Shown here: in pieces, positions 8,364 to 17,221 of the stretch | Position numbering within the stretch: the first letter of the stretch is position 1 | How the letters are laid out: every line of letters starts with the position of its first letter | Source of the DNA: a bacterium | GTDB taxonomy: Bacteria; CLD3; SB21 | Assembly: GCA_013360215.1 (NCBI GenBank) | Contig: JABWCP010000013.1 | Span: 47,396-111,395, forward strand | Direction of reading: 5' to 3' | DNA length: 64,000 nt | Notes under the pieces: model-generated | Told to the model about the DNA's origin: nothing | The model's input: only the letters and a program-made list of their open reading frames with translations | Databases searched by the model: none | Program-made: the position numbers and the translations under genes

Positions 8364-11300
8364 TTATACGTTATAACGAGGCAGTTCGATGATGAAAACG
8401 GCACCTTCACCGGGTGTGCTTTCGACTGAAATTTGGCCATCATGCAATTCAACAAGTTGTTTTACGATCGCCAATCCAAGACCGGTGGATGATTCACGGC
8501 CGGTTGGTTTGGCCGAAAGGCGCTGAAATTTACCGAACAATTTTCGTCTATCTTCTAATGTAAGGCCCGGCCCGCGATCACGTACAGAGAAGCGAATAAT
8601 TGAATCCGTAGCTTCTACCTTGATATCTATTTCTGAATCGCGCGGGCTGTACTTTATCGCATTATTGACAATATTTTCAAACGACTCCCTCAAACGAATC
8701 GCATCCCCCCATACATACGAATCAGCATGCGGATGAAAGTGAATGCGTTGCGCTTTTTTTTCGGCATGGATCAGGTTGTCTTGTATAACCAAAGCGGTTA
8801 TTTCTGAAACGTCGGTTTTTTCTTTGTTCAGTTTAAGCTTACCGGATTCGATGCTCATGGTCTCAAGTAATCCGTTTATAAGATGAAGCATCTGTGAAGA
8901 CGATCGCTGAATCTGATCAAGGTCTTTATTGGCTTTTTCGGGATTGTTCAGTTCGACGCGAACCAGATCAGTATAACCGACAATTCCTTGAAGTGGGTTG
9001 CGTAGATCGTGTGCAGCGATTCCCAATAACTGCGATTTGGTTTCGCTTGCTTGTTGAGCGATTTCCCGTTCTCTTTCGGCAACACGCCGTGCGGATTCGG
9101 CCATTTGCAATGCGTTTTCTGTTCTTTCTTTTTCTTCTTCGAGTTTACGCGTACGCATTTGTACCAACGCGGCCAGTTGTTGTTCGCGGGCGATCAGCTG
9201 ACGTACGTTGTATCGGTATGCACCCAACACAACAAAAACAACTCCGGTCAAACACAAAAGTACAAACCACCATGTTTGGTAAAAAAATGGTTGTTGCACA
9301 AAATCCAGGCTTGCGCCCTGTGTATTCCAAATTCCGCTGGCATTGGCGGCAATGACTTGAAAACGGTACGTACCGGGCGGGATATTGGTATAAACAGCCG
9401 TTCTCCGGTAACCTGCATCAATCCAGTCATTGTCATAACCATCTAACTTAAATTTGAAACGAATTTTACCGGGTGCACTATAACTCAAACCGGTATAATA
9501 AAATTCAATGCGATCGTGCCCCGCAGGAATGAATATAGTCGAATCCAATCTGATATTTTGTTGACCGTCGGCAAATCGAGTAATGACAACGTAAGGAGGA
9601 TCAAAATTTTTTACAATTTTGGAAGGATCAACCACAGATACGCCATTAATGGTAGCAAACCACAACCGGCCTGATTTATCTTTTATCCCGCCGTATTGTG
9701 CTCCGCCATTGCATTCATTGGTTTTCATGCCGTCATCAATCCCGTAAGCATGGCTTTCCAGTTTCGTTATAATACGACGGTCTAATTGTTCAAATTGATG
9801 TTTATTGATTCTGAAAATGCCGCGATTGCAACTCATCCAAAAATTGGCACTGTCATCTTCTAATATAGAAAACACGACGTCATCAAATAATCCGTCACGA
9901 CTGGAGTAGCGCTTAAAATGCCCGTCATGATAACGAATAATCCCCCCGCCGTGTGTACCAATCCACATATCACCGCTTTCTTCTTCGTAAAAAGTCATAA
10001 CCGAGTGGCTCACCGTCTCGTCCGGCGACTTAAAAGATTCAAATTTACTGTTGCGGAGAATATTGACGCCGCTACCGGTGCCTATCCAGAGCCCTCCCTT
10101 GCGATCTTCGTGAAGAGCGCGCACAATATCATGATTCAAACCGTTAAACGTCGTGTAAACGGAAATATTATTATGATGTAACGCGTGCAGGCCGCCTTTG
10201 GTGCCAATCCACACGATTCCCGAACGGTCTTTCAATACAACGTTGATAAAGTTATTGGTCAAACCGTTAGTTTTATTATATAACTTATATTTTCCGTCGG
10301 ACCATCGGGTCAATCCACCCCCGTCTGTTCCGATCCACATCGCACCCTCGGGGTCTTCATATAATGCATGTATGGGAAAGTTTGGTAACCCATTGGTTCC
10401 CAAATGAAGTGATGTATGCCTTGTGTTTTGATTGCCGAAGTCAAGCATGCTTACACCAAGGTCGGTACCAAGCCATACCCGATTTTTTCGATCCACAAAT
10501 AAACATTGGATTACGTTATCCAAAATGCCTTCTTCGTTGCCATACGTAATAAAAAGCGCATCTTTGAAACAACTTAAGCCTCCGGATTCCGAACCAAACC
10601 AAAAAATACCCTCGCGGTCTTCATAAAGTGAAATTATCGTATTATTCATCAATCCTTCTTTGGCGCTGATGAGTTCCAGGTGTTTTTGATTCCATCGGAA
10701 TAACCCTAATGAAGATCCGAGCCATAGATTGCCGTGACGATCATACCGGATTGCATATATCTGAGTGTTGTTTGGAATATCAAATTCGGAATAACTTTTT
10801 AAACCATAAGATTGATCGGTTTGTTCAACCCCAAAAAAACCGTTGTTTGTTCCGACTAAAATGCGATTGTCTTTGTTTATGGATAAAGCGTGGATGGCGC
10901 TTTTGTTTGAGATATTCTTGTTTATGGAATCCACAATAATGATTTTTTTAGAAATGGAGTTAATCATGTATAACCCATCGTGCGAACCAACCCAAATGTT
11001 TCCGTTTAGATCACATTGAAGTGCATGAATGATAGATTCGGATGAATTATACGGTAAAAAAACGCGTGATAACGAATCGCCATTGGTATGGTACAAGCCT
11101 CTGTCTGTTGCAATCCAAATACGTTTATCGTGGTCCATGGTGATGGCGTTGACAAACCGTTCGCTCAAAGGGGAAAACGAAGCGGCACTATAAAAACGAT
11201 TGTTCTTGTGTATGACAATACCGCCGCCGCCCGTTCCAATCCATAACGAGCTGTCGGGCATTACGGTTAAGCTTATAATGCTGTGGGATATAAATACAGG

Positions 11301-11561
11301 TTCGGTGGTTTTATTGAATACTTCAAACTGGATTCCGTCAAATCTAACGAGGCCTTCGAATGTTCCTATCCATAAGTACCCGTCCGAAGTTTGTACGATT
11401 GATGTTACCGTTGACTGGGGTAAACCTTCTTTCAAGTGCCAATTGGTATGCGCGTATTGAGTCAATCGGCGCGCAGGATCAAGAGCATAAGAAAAATCTA
11501 ATCCTACAAAAACACATACGAAGAAAAAAAGATGTACAGATTTAACAAGAAGTGCATTCAT
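8364..11561 (-). CDS. Periplasmic-propeller sensor histidine kinase (Reg_prop / Y_Y_Y / HisKA)
   Basis: 1065 residues. Signal peptide at the N-terminus, then a large periplasmic region of repeated (L/I)WIGT..G(L/I)...DG units (about residues 35-680), which form beta-propellers. A Y_Y_Y-type Ig domain (about 690-755) and one membrane segment (764-784) follow, then a coiled coil (790-840). The HisKA domain has phosphoacceptor H851 in AHDLRNPLQ, and the HATPase domain has N box NNAIKYS (966-972), DRGPG (995-999) and STGLGLAIV (1025-1033). There is no fused receiver or AraC domain, unlike many Bacteroidota relatives, and no cognate regulator is adjacent. Relatives sense glycans or other extracellular ligands. 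It is transcribed divergently from rarA. Confidence 0.92.
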   Translation of the reverse strand: MNALLVKSVHLFFFVCVFVGLDFSYALDPARRLTQYAHTNWHLKEGLPQSTVTSIVQTSDGYLWIGTFEGLVRFDGIQFEVFNKTTEPVFISHSIISLTVMPDSSLWIGTGGGGIVIHKNNRFYSAASFSPLSERFVNAITMDHDKRIWIATDRGLYHTNGDSLSRVFLPYNSSESIIHALQCDLNGNIWVGSHDGLYMINSISKKIIIVDSINKNISNKSAIHALSINKDNRILVGTNNGFFGVEQTDQSYGLKSYSEFDIPNNTQIYAIRYDRHGNLWLGSSLGLFRWNQKHLELISAKEGLMNNTIISLYEDREGIFWFGSESGGLSCFKDALFITYGNEEGILDNVIQCLFVDRKNRVWLGTDLGVSMLDFGNQNTRHTSLHLGTNGLPNFPIHALYEDPEGAMWIGTDGGGLTRWSDGKYKLYNKTNGLTNNFINVVLKDRSGIVWIGTKGGLHALHHNNISVYTTFNGLNHDIVRALHEDRKGGLWIGTGSGVNILRNSKFESFKSPDETVSHSVMTFYEEESGDMWIGTHGGGIIRYHDGHFKRYSSRDGLFDDVVFSILEDDSANFWMSCNRGIFRINKHQFEQLDRRIITKLESHAYGIDDGMKTNECNGGAQYGGIKDKSGRLWFATINGVSVVDPSKIVKNFDPPYVVITRFADGQQNIRLDSTIFIPAGHDRIEFYYTGLSYSAPGKIRFKFKLDGYDNDWIDAGYRRTAVYTNIPPGTYRFQVIAANASGIWNTQGASLDFVQQPFFYQTWWFVLLCLTGVVFVVLGAYRYNVRQLIAREQQLAALVQMRTRKLEEEKERTENALQMAESARRVAEREREIAQQASETKSQLLGIAAHDLRNPLQGIVGYTDLVRVELNNPEKANKDLDQIQRSSSQMLHLINGLLETMSIESGKLKLNKEKTDVSEITALVIQDNLIHAEKKAQRIHFHPHADSYVWGDAIRLRESFENIVNNAIKYSPRDSEIDIKVEATDSIIRFSVRDRGPGLTLEDRRKLFGKFQRLSAKPTGRESSTGLGLAIVKQLVELHDGQISVESTPGEGAVFIIELPRYNV

Positions 11562-11629
11562 ATGTCAAAGGGTGTGAGGGCAACAGAACTGAAAATTGCG
11601 GTTAGCAAGTTAAACGCTGATCCAAATTA

Positions 11630-11667
11630 GAAGTATTTCTACAATTATTCAAATACTTAGAAGTAAT
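11630..11667. promoter_or_regulatory. Inverted repeat in the divergent kinase/rarA promoter region
   Basis: AAGTATTT (11631-11638) and its exact complement AAATACTT (11651-11658) are separated by 12 bases, and AGAAGTA occurs twice (11630, 11659). The spacing resembles a dimeric regulator site between two divergent genes, but AT-rich octamers recur by chance. Confidence 0.3.
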
Positions 11668-11705
11668 TTTTTGCATTTGCATGTCGAGCATGATAGATTG
11701 GTGCC

Positions 11706-13049
11706 ATGTCATTATTTGAAATAGACAAATCAGGATTTGAACAACACACAGCACGCATACCGCTTGCAGAACGCATCAGGCCGCGTACGCTAAGTATGGT
11801 TATCGGGCAAGAGCATTTGCTTGGGCATGGGAAAGCTTTGCGTACCCAGATCGAACAAGGTAATGTCGTATCTATGATTTTCTGGGGTCCGCCGGGTACC
11901 GGCAAAACTACTTTGGCGCGCGTGATCGCCGCAGAGACGCGGTCCAAGTTTGTTTCGCTGAGTGCCGTGGAGGCGGGTGTAGCGGATGTACGTCGGGTCA
12001 TTCAGGATGCCCAGGCGCTCAAACGGCAGACCGGGGAACGAATGATGTTGTTTATTGATGAAATTCACCGGTTTAACAAGTCACAACAAGATGCCTTGCT
12101 GCATAGTGTTGAAGAAGGAACTATCACGTTGATCGGCGCGACGACAGAGAACCCTTCGTTTGAGGTTATCAATGCTTTACAATCCCGATGTAAAATATAC
12201 AAGCTGGAATCTTTGACGGATGCACATCTTGAAAAGATTTTGGATCAAGCGTTAAAAACGGATGATCTTTTAAAAACTCTGACTGTCGAAATCGCCGATC
12301 TTCACAGTTTGATTTTTTACGCCGCCGGCGATGCCCGTAATTTACTCAACACGTTGGAATTAGCCATACAGATCACCCGACCAGATACGAACGGGAAACA
12401 CATTGTTACTCGGGAGATCGTTGAAGAGGCTTATCAGCAGCGTAATATTCATTACGATCGGGCCGGCGAATATCATTATGACACGATCAGCGCTTTTATT
12501 AAAAGCGTCCGCGGGAGCGATCCGGATGCGGCATTGTATTGGATGGCACGTATGCTCGAAGGCGGAGAAGATCCTAAGTTCATTGCTCGACGATTGATTG
12601 TTTTGGCGTCGGAAGATATCGGCAACGCTGATCCCTACGCGCTTACACTGGCGGTTTCGACGTTTACAGCCGTAGATTACATAGGCATGCCGGAGGGTCG
12701 CATCGTCCTTGCGCAGTGTGTTACGTATCTCGCCTCTTGTCCTAAAAGTAACGCATCCTATCTGGCTGTTGACGCTGCTATCCATGATGTACGCTCAGAA
12801 AAAGCACATCCTGTACCGCTGCATCTTCGTAATGCGCCTACCAAACTGATGGAAAAAATGGATTATAGTAAGGGCTATAAATATGCGCATGATTTTTCAG
12901 ATCAGGGGGAGCCGCACTTTGTTGAACAAATATATTTACCGGATGATTTGAAAGCGCGCATTTATTATCAGCCCACAGCCAACGGCGGAGAAAAGCGGTT
13001 AAAAGATCGGTTGGAAAAAATCTCGAAAAAACGAAATAAAAAGGATTGA
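11706..13049 (+). CDS. rarA: Replication-associated recombination protein A (AAA+ ATPase)
   Basis: 447 residues, the normal length. Cytoplasmic AAA+ ATPase that acts at stalled replication forks together with SSB and RecA. Visible motifs: Walker A GPPGTGKTT (61-69), Walker B LFIDEIHR (115-122), sensor 1 in GATTENPSF (144-152) and the arginine-finger region SRCKIY (160-165). The C-terminal MgsA domain contains HYDTISAFIKSVRGSDPDAAL and the tail pattern KGYKYAHDF. First gene of a compact plus-strand operon: dut follows after 3 bases, lipB after 2 more, and the TPR gene overlaps lipB. Confidence 0.95.
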   Translation: MSLFEIDKSGFEQHTARIPLAERIRPRTLSMVIGQEHLLGHGKALRTQIEQGNVVSMIFWGPPGTGKTTLARVIAAETRSKFVSLSAVEAGVADVRRVIQDAQALKRQTGERMMLFIDEIHRFNKSQQDALLHSVEEGTITLIGATTENPSFEVINALQSRCKIYKLESLTDAHLEKILDQALKTDDLLKTLTVEIADLHSLIFYAAGDARNLLNTLELAIQITRPDTNGKHIVTREIVEEAYQQRNIHYDRAGEYHYDTISAFIKSVRGSDPDAALYWMARMLEGGEDPKFIARRLIVLASEDIGNADPYALTLAVSTFTAVDYIGMPEGRIVLAQCVTYLASCPKSNASYLAVDAAIHDVRSEKAHPVPLHLRNAPTKLMEKMDYSKGYKYAHDFSDQGEPHFVEQIYLPDDLKARIYYQPTANGGEKRLKDRLEKISKKRNKKD

Positions 13050-13052
13050 GTT

Positions 13053-13484
13053 ATGCCTGTTGTTAAAATTCAAAAACTTCATCCGGATGCCAAACTTCCT
13101 TCGTATGCGCACCCCGGCGATGCAGGTTTGGATATTTGTTCAGTCGAGAGGGTAGAAATATTACCCCATGCTTCAGCTTTGATCAAAACAGGTTTTTGCA
13201 TGCAGCTTCCCGACGGCACAGAAGCACAAGTGCGACCTCGAAGCGGTCTTGCTCTCAAACATCAAATCACCGTACTCAATTCACCCGGTACGATTGATCA
13301 CGGTTATCGGGGTGAGGTGGGTATCATTCTTATCAATCACGGGTCAACTCCTTTTATAGTAGAACCCGGTATGAAAATCGCACAAATGGTCATCGCAGAA
13401 GTGCTGCACGCACATGTGGAGGAGGCGACGGAGCTCACGGATAGTTCGCGCGGTCAGGGCGGGTTTGGCAGTACGGGGCGGTAG
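13053..13484 (+). CDS. dut: Deoxyuridine 5'-triphosphate nucleotidohydrolase
   Basis: 143 residues, a trimeric all-beta dUTPase that converts dUTP to dUMP and pyrophosphate, keeping uracil out of DNA and supplying dUMP for thymidylate. All five motifs are present: DAGLDI (23-28), RPRSGLA (61-67), [13 protein letters not shown] (76-88, catalytic D82 and uracil-stacking Y85), GMKIAQM (106-112) and the P-loop-like [10 protein letters not shown] (133-142). It lies between rarA and lipB with gaps of 3 and 2 bases. Confidence 0.97.
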   Translation: MPVVKIQKLHPDAKLPSYAHPGDAGLDICSVERVEILPHASALIKTGFCMQLPDGTEAQVRPRSGLALKHQITVLNSPGTIDHGYRGEVGIILINHGSTPFIVEPGMKIAQMVIAEVLHAHVEEATELTDSSRGQGGFGSTGR

Positions 13485-13486
13485 AT

Positions 13487-14182
13487 ATGTCAAATTTATT
13501 TCAAATACATCGTTTGGGTTTGGCGGATTACCAAGCCGCTTGGGATCTACAAAAACAACTTTTTGATGATTGTTTAAGTGGTCGAAATGGTGATGCGATT
13601 ATTATTTGCGAGCATCCTCATACATATACAGTTGGTAAAAACGGTGTTGAGAGCGTTGGAAAACATTTATTGCTTAATCAGGAACAGCTCCGGGAAAACG
13701 GAATTCGGGTTTTTGAAATCGATCGTGGCGGCGATATCACATATCATGGTCCGGGACAAATCGTAGGCTATCCGATTCTCAACCTAAACCGTTATTATCG
13801 CGATGTGCACCGATATTTGCGTGATATCGAAGAAGTAATTATTCGTACGATTCGTCATTATAATATTGTAGGAAAACGAATTGAAAAGGTTACCGGGGTA
13901 TGGGTTGATACACCGCGCGGACCTGAAAAAATCTGTGCGATCGGCGTTAAAGTAACCCGATGGGTCACGATGCACGGCTTTGCAATGAATGTGAATACAA
14001 ATCTCGATTTTTTTAACGGAATCGTACCCTGCGGTATCACGGACAAGGGCGTAACATCCATAGCAAAGTTGCTTAATAAAGAACAAGATATCAGAGAAAT
14101 AGAAAACGTGATCATCCATGAGTTTCAGTCCGTATTTAAACCTGCCGAAATGCCAATAATGGAAAATCAAGGAGCGATATGA
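13487..14182 (+). CDS. lipB: Octanoyl-[acyl-carrier-protein]:protein transferase
   Basis: 231 residues. Moves octanoate from ACP to lipoyl domains, the step before LipA. Signature RGGDITYHGPGQ (80-91), catalytic Lys155 in CAIGVKV, MHGFAMNV (162-169) and nucleophile Cys182 in IVPCGITDKGVTS are all intact. The start ATG is two bases after the dut stop. The last codons overlap the start of the TPR gene by 4 bases (ATGA). Together with lipA at 2653-3615 this gives a complete endogenous lipoylation route. Confidence 0.96.
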   Translation: MSNLFQIHRLGLADYQAAWDLQKQLFDDCLSGRNGDAIIICEHPHTYTVGKNGVESVGKHLLLNQEQLRENGIRVFEIDRGGDITYHGPGQIVGYPILNLNRYYRDVHRYLRDIEEVIIRTIRHYNIVGKRIEKVTGVWVDTPRGPEKICAIGVKVTRWVTMHGFAMNVNTNLDFFNGIVPCGITDKGVTSIAKLLNKEQDIREIENVIIHEFQSVFKPAEMPIMENQGAI

Positions 14183-15063
14183 AAAAATATATCTTTTGTT
14201 ATGTGGTAATAATATCTGAAGTGTTGGGTCGGTGGGGCCTGGCACAAAATCCGGATCAAGCCAAATTCTGGTATGATAAAGGACGATCCGCGTATCTTCG
14301 TTTTATGTCAGAAGACTACAAGACGGCGTTGTCTTATTATGAAAGGTCGACTGCTGCGGATTCCAACTACGCACCGGCTTTTGCCGGAAAAGCGGAGGCG
14401 TTGACGCTTTTAGCTTTGGAAAAAGAACAAAATGGTTTGGCAGCAGAAGTTGATTTTACCCATGCGTTACGATCAGCCCAACAAGCGATAGCTAAAAAAC
14501 CAGACCAAAACTTAGGTTACCGTGCTCTTGCACAAGCATATCTGAATATGGACCCCAAAACATACGGCGAAAAAGCGCATGATGCGTTACAGCGTGCCAT
14601 AGAGTTGGATTCAACCGATGCGGAAAGTTATTTTTTATTGTGGCTTCTGACCGAAAACGACAAACCAAACAGCCCGTTTTTGCGATTATCATTGAAGTTA
14701 GATCCTAATTCGTTTCAAACTCACTATGCTTTAGGCCAATACTGGTCTCGTAATAAACAGCCGGATAAAGCGATAGACGAGTACAAGTTATGTATACGGA
14801 TTAATCCGGACAATTACCGCTCTTATTATTCACTTGGCAATGTATACTCACAAATCAAACGCTACGATATGGCCGTGGAAGAATACGAGAAAGCTATTGC
14901 AATAAATAAAAACCTGTACGAAGCGTATTTTTATGTCGGTGTAGCGTATTATTATTTAGATAAAAACAAAAAAGCACAACAACGACTCTCTCAATATATA
15001 GAGATGCAACCTAATCCTAAATATAAGCCACAGGCCGAACAGCTTCTCATGGATATGAAATAA
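14179..15063 (+). CDS. Exported tetratricopeptide-repeat protein
   Basis: 294 residues. A signal peptide (residues 1-22, ending near LAQ) is followed by about seven TPR units. The clearest are near 34-65 (KTALSYYERSTAADSNYAPA), 185-215 (THYALGQYWSRNKQPDKAID) and 220-260 (SYYSLGNVYSQIKRYDMAVE). TPR arrays mediate protein-protein contacts; the partner is unknown. It overlaps lipB by 4 bases and ends the rarA-dut-lipB operon. Confidence 0.82.
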   Translation: MKKYIFCYVVIISEVLGRWGLAQNPDQAKFWYDKGRSAYLRFMSEDYKTALSYYERSTAADSNYAPAFAGKAEALTLLALEKEQNGLAAEVDFTHALRSAQQAIAKKPDQNLGYRALAQAYLNMDPKTYGEKAHDALQRAIELDSTDAESYFLLWLLTENDKPNSPFLRLSLKLDPNSFQTHYALGQYWSRNKQPDKAIDEYKLCIRINPDNYRSYYSLGNVYSQIKRYDMAVEEYEKAIAINKNLYEAYFYVGVAYYYLDKNKKAQQRLSQYIEMQPNPKYKPQAEQLLMDMK

Positions 15064-15133
15064 AACGCTTTGAGCGCGAAAGTAACGCGGCATCCTAAAA
15101 TAGGGCATGGCCATATTTGGAGTGCATATGGTA

Positions 15134-15619
15134 TTATACTTTCCAACGATATTGATACGCTAGCGGGCCTGGCTTCTTACATTCTACTATGTTACTGTTT
15201 CCAAAATGAAGTTTATTTAGGTGAATTATGATATGATATCCATCTTTCGATATTATCCATAGATTGGGTTTTAGTTTATAAGGTTTTAAACTATAATCAG
15301 GATCAAGGAATACCCCTGTTTTCTTTCTTAACTCCTTAAGTGTAATGTCAATATTATAATTATTTTGAATCGAACTCGATACAAAAGCTCTACCGTTGGA
15401 AAGATAGAGAAAATGATGATAAAACTCTGTGAATGAATCGCCATCAGGGTTGCCGTGCTTTCGGTGAGTCAAAACATGTAGTCCCTGCTGGTGTTTATCA
15501 AAATAAACGCACTCAAGGCTCGTTGGGTATTTAAATACTAATAAGTAGAATATCCAAAATGGAACGATCAAAATAGATATTACAAAAAAAACTCCAGCGT
15601 CCATAGGTGTCGTATCCAT
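15134..15619 (-). CDS. Membrane-anchored protein of unknown function
   Basis: 161 residues. One strong N-terminal membrane segment (about residues 9-29), then a soluble domain rich in aromatic and basic residues with no family motif I can name. It lies 2 bases after the next gene on the same strand and looks co-transcribed with it and the Ig-domain lipoproteins upstream. It is the last gene of the minus-strand accessory island; the codons are noticeably AT-rich. Confidence 0.6.
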   Translation of the reverse strand: MDTTPMDAGVFFVISILIVPFWIFYLLVFKYPTSLECVYFDKHQQGLHVLTHRKHGNPDGDSFTEFYHHFLYLSNGRAFVSSSIQNNYNIDITLKELRKKTGVFLDPDYSLKPYKLKPNLWIISKDGYHIIIHLNKLHFGNSNIVECKKPGPLAYQYRWKV

Positions 15620-15621
15620 TT

Positions 15622-15990
15622 CTATTTTACTTCAATCTGTCCACAACCGCTTAGCTCGGATTCGTCGTTTACAACTATCGCAGCCGTAAATACACCACTT
15701 TCCGCCACTTCTATAAACGTTGTAAAATAATCTAATTGATCTGCTTGTATTTCGGAGATTTTATACTTCAAATTGTTTTTATACCATTGTACTTTTAACG
15801 GTATAAAATCACTGCATCTTTTCTCAAAGTGCGCATACAATTTGACGGTATCCTTTTTATCAATATCAAAAAAAGAACAATAATCGCTATTTCGAATTTG
15901 CTGATATGGCGTAACGAACAGATGGGTGCAGTCGCTCATGGAAGTAAATTGCTGTGCACATAAAATCGAAGCGTATATTATAATAATCAA
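15622..15990 (-). CDS. Small exported protein of unknown function
   Basis: 122 residues if started at TTG (15990), giving a short signal peptide (MIIIIYASILCAQQ). A GAG eight bases upstream could act as a weak ribosome site. The remainder has several Cys (residues 21, 39, 59 region and CGQIE near the end) and a TFIEVAESGVFTAAIVV strand pattern that recalls gliding-motility/T9SS C-terminal-type Ig domains, but the identification is not safe. It starts 9 bases after the stop of the upstream lipoprotein gene. Confidence 0.5.
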   Translation of the reverse strand: MIIIIYASILCAQQFTSMSDCTHLFVTPYQQIRNSDYCSFFDIDKKDTVKLYAHFEKRCSDFIPLKVQWYKNNLKYKISEIQADQLDYFTTFIEVAESGVFTAAIVVNDESELSGCGQIEVK

Positions 15991-15999
15991 TTTATTATC

Positions 16000-17217
16000 T
16001 CATTTTGAGATAGGGCCGATATACTTTTTAGCAATTACCAAATGATCAAAGAATATAGAGCCGATGTGATTAGCATTATTATTATCATTAAAATTTTTCA
16101 ACCAAATATAATTTAAGTTTAACGCGGGGTCATTTCGCCACTGAAATCCCTCGAACGGTATGCCTGAACCCTCTGTAAAAAATGCTTCACTCCAAGTCCC
16201 AACAGGAAACATGTAGCCCAGATGAAATATTTGAACACCATCAACCCACAGTTTCAGTTCGCCATTAGAAGCCGAAACCGGACTATTTAATTTAATCATC
16301 ATTTCGATGCAGTGCCACGAGGTCAAACTAATATTATTGGCGGTCGAGTTATTAATAAACTCATTTCCATAATAGGATCCAGCATTCGGCCCGGTAGTGT
16401 AGGGGTGCATGCCCATCCAATAATTATAAAATCCAAATTTCGAATAGTCGGCGGGATTTTGTCTTGCAGCACCTGTTATTTCTGTACCTACGTGAAATTC
16501 TACATTGCCAAGCGGTTTGACGCCGGACTTTTGTCCGGCTGTTGGCGATGGTGGATTTTTGCCGCCGACATAAACACCGGAATGGTGATATGCAGTGGTA
16601 TTGTCATATTTGATGTAATATCGAACAAAAATAGAATCGGTGATGTCAGGGTTCAACTGTTTATAGATAAATGTATTTTCATTAGCGTTTGTTCCATCAT
16701 CAATAGTCTTTAGTTGCAAGGATTGAGATCCCAAACTTCCTGATGGAACAGACTTGTCAAAGACTATATTGGAAGATACGGTGGTTTTTTGATTCCAATA
16801 AGTCATCATATTAGATATAGTTGCTTCTTCAAACATCTCTGTAAAAATCACGTCGGCATCTTCTTCTATTTTGAGATCGCCCGGATACTTCTGAGCTATA
16901 CCTATATAATTAGTTGGATTAGAATTCACAATTACGGTGGTTATTGCTGAATCAATCCCAGCCTTATTACTTGCTTTCAATTTATAAATAGTTGTGAAAG
17001 CTGGTGTAACAGTTTTTAGAGTTCCTGACACGATCCCGATGTTATTATCGATAAAAATCGTTTCAGCTCCGCTAACATCCCATGAAAGCATGGTGCTTTG
17101 TCCGCTCGTTATGCTGTCAGGATTGGCTATAAAGCTTATAATCTTGGGTTTTTTTTCATGTTCTTCACTGTTACAAGCCAAAACTATAAGGAGTAATAAT
17201 ACAATATTATTTTTCAT
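16000..17217 (-). CDS. Lipoprotein with Ig-like module and jelly-roll (polysaccharide-lyase/lectin-like) domain
   Basis: 405 residues. Lipobox LIVLAC puts the lipidated Cys at 15. Residues 24-98 are an Ig-like module (SFIANPDSITSGQSTMLSWD) nearly identical to the one in the neighbouring gene. Residues 115-400 look like a concanavalin-like jelly roll: FVRYYIKYD, HHSGVYVGG, the WHCIEMMIKLN strand, GELKLWVDGVQI and a final IFFDHLVIAKKYIGP strand. This resembles heparin/polysaccharide-lyase-type sheets, but no catalytic residues can be assigned. Likely surface or periplasmic carbohydrate binding or cleavage (inference). Stop-to-start gap to the upstream GH-like gene is 4 bases. Confidence 0.72.
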   Translation of the reverse strand: MKNNIVLLLLIVLACNSEEHEKKPKIISFIANPDSITSGQSTMLSWDVSGAETIFIDNNIGIVSGTLKTVTPAFTTIYKLKASNKAGIDSAITTVIVNSNPTNYIGIAQKYPGDLKIEEDADVIFTEMFEEATISNMMTYWNQKTTVSSNIVFDKSVPSGSLGSQSLQLKTIDDGTNANENTFIYKQLNPDITDSIFVRYYIKYDNTTAYHHSGVYVGGKNPPSPTAGQKSGVKPLGNVEFHVGTEITGAARQNPADYSKFGFYNYWMGMHPYTTGPNAGSYYGNEFINNSTANNISLTSWHCIEMMIKLNSPVSASNGELKLWVDGVQIFHLGYMFPVGTWSEAFFTEGSGIPFEGFQWRNDPALNLNYIWLKNFNDNNNANHIGSIFFDHLVIAKKYIGPISK

Positions 17218-17221
17218 AGGC

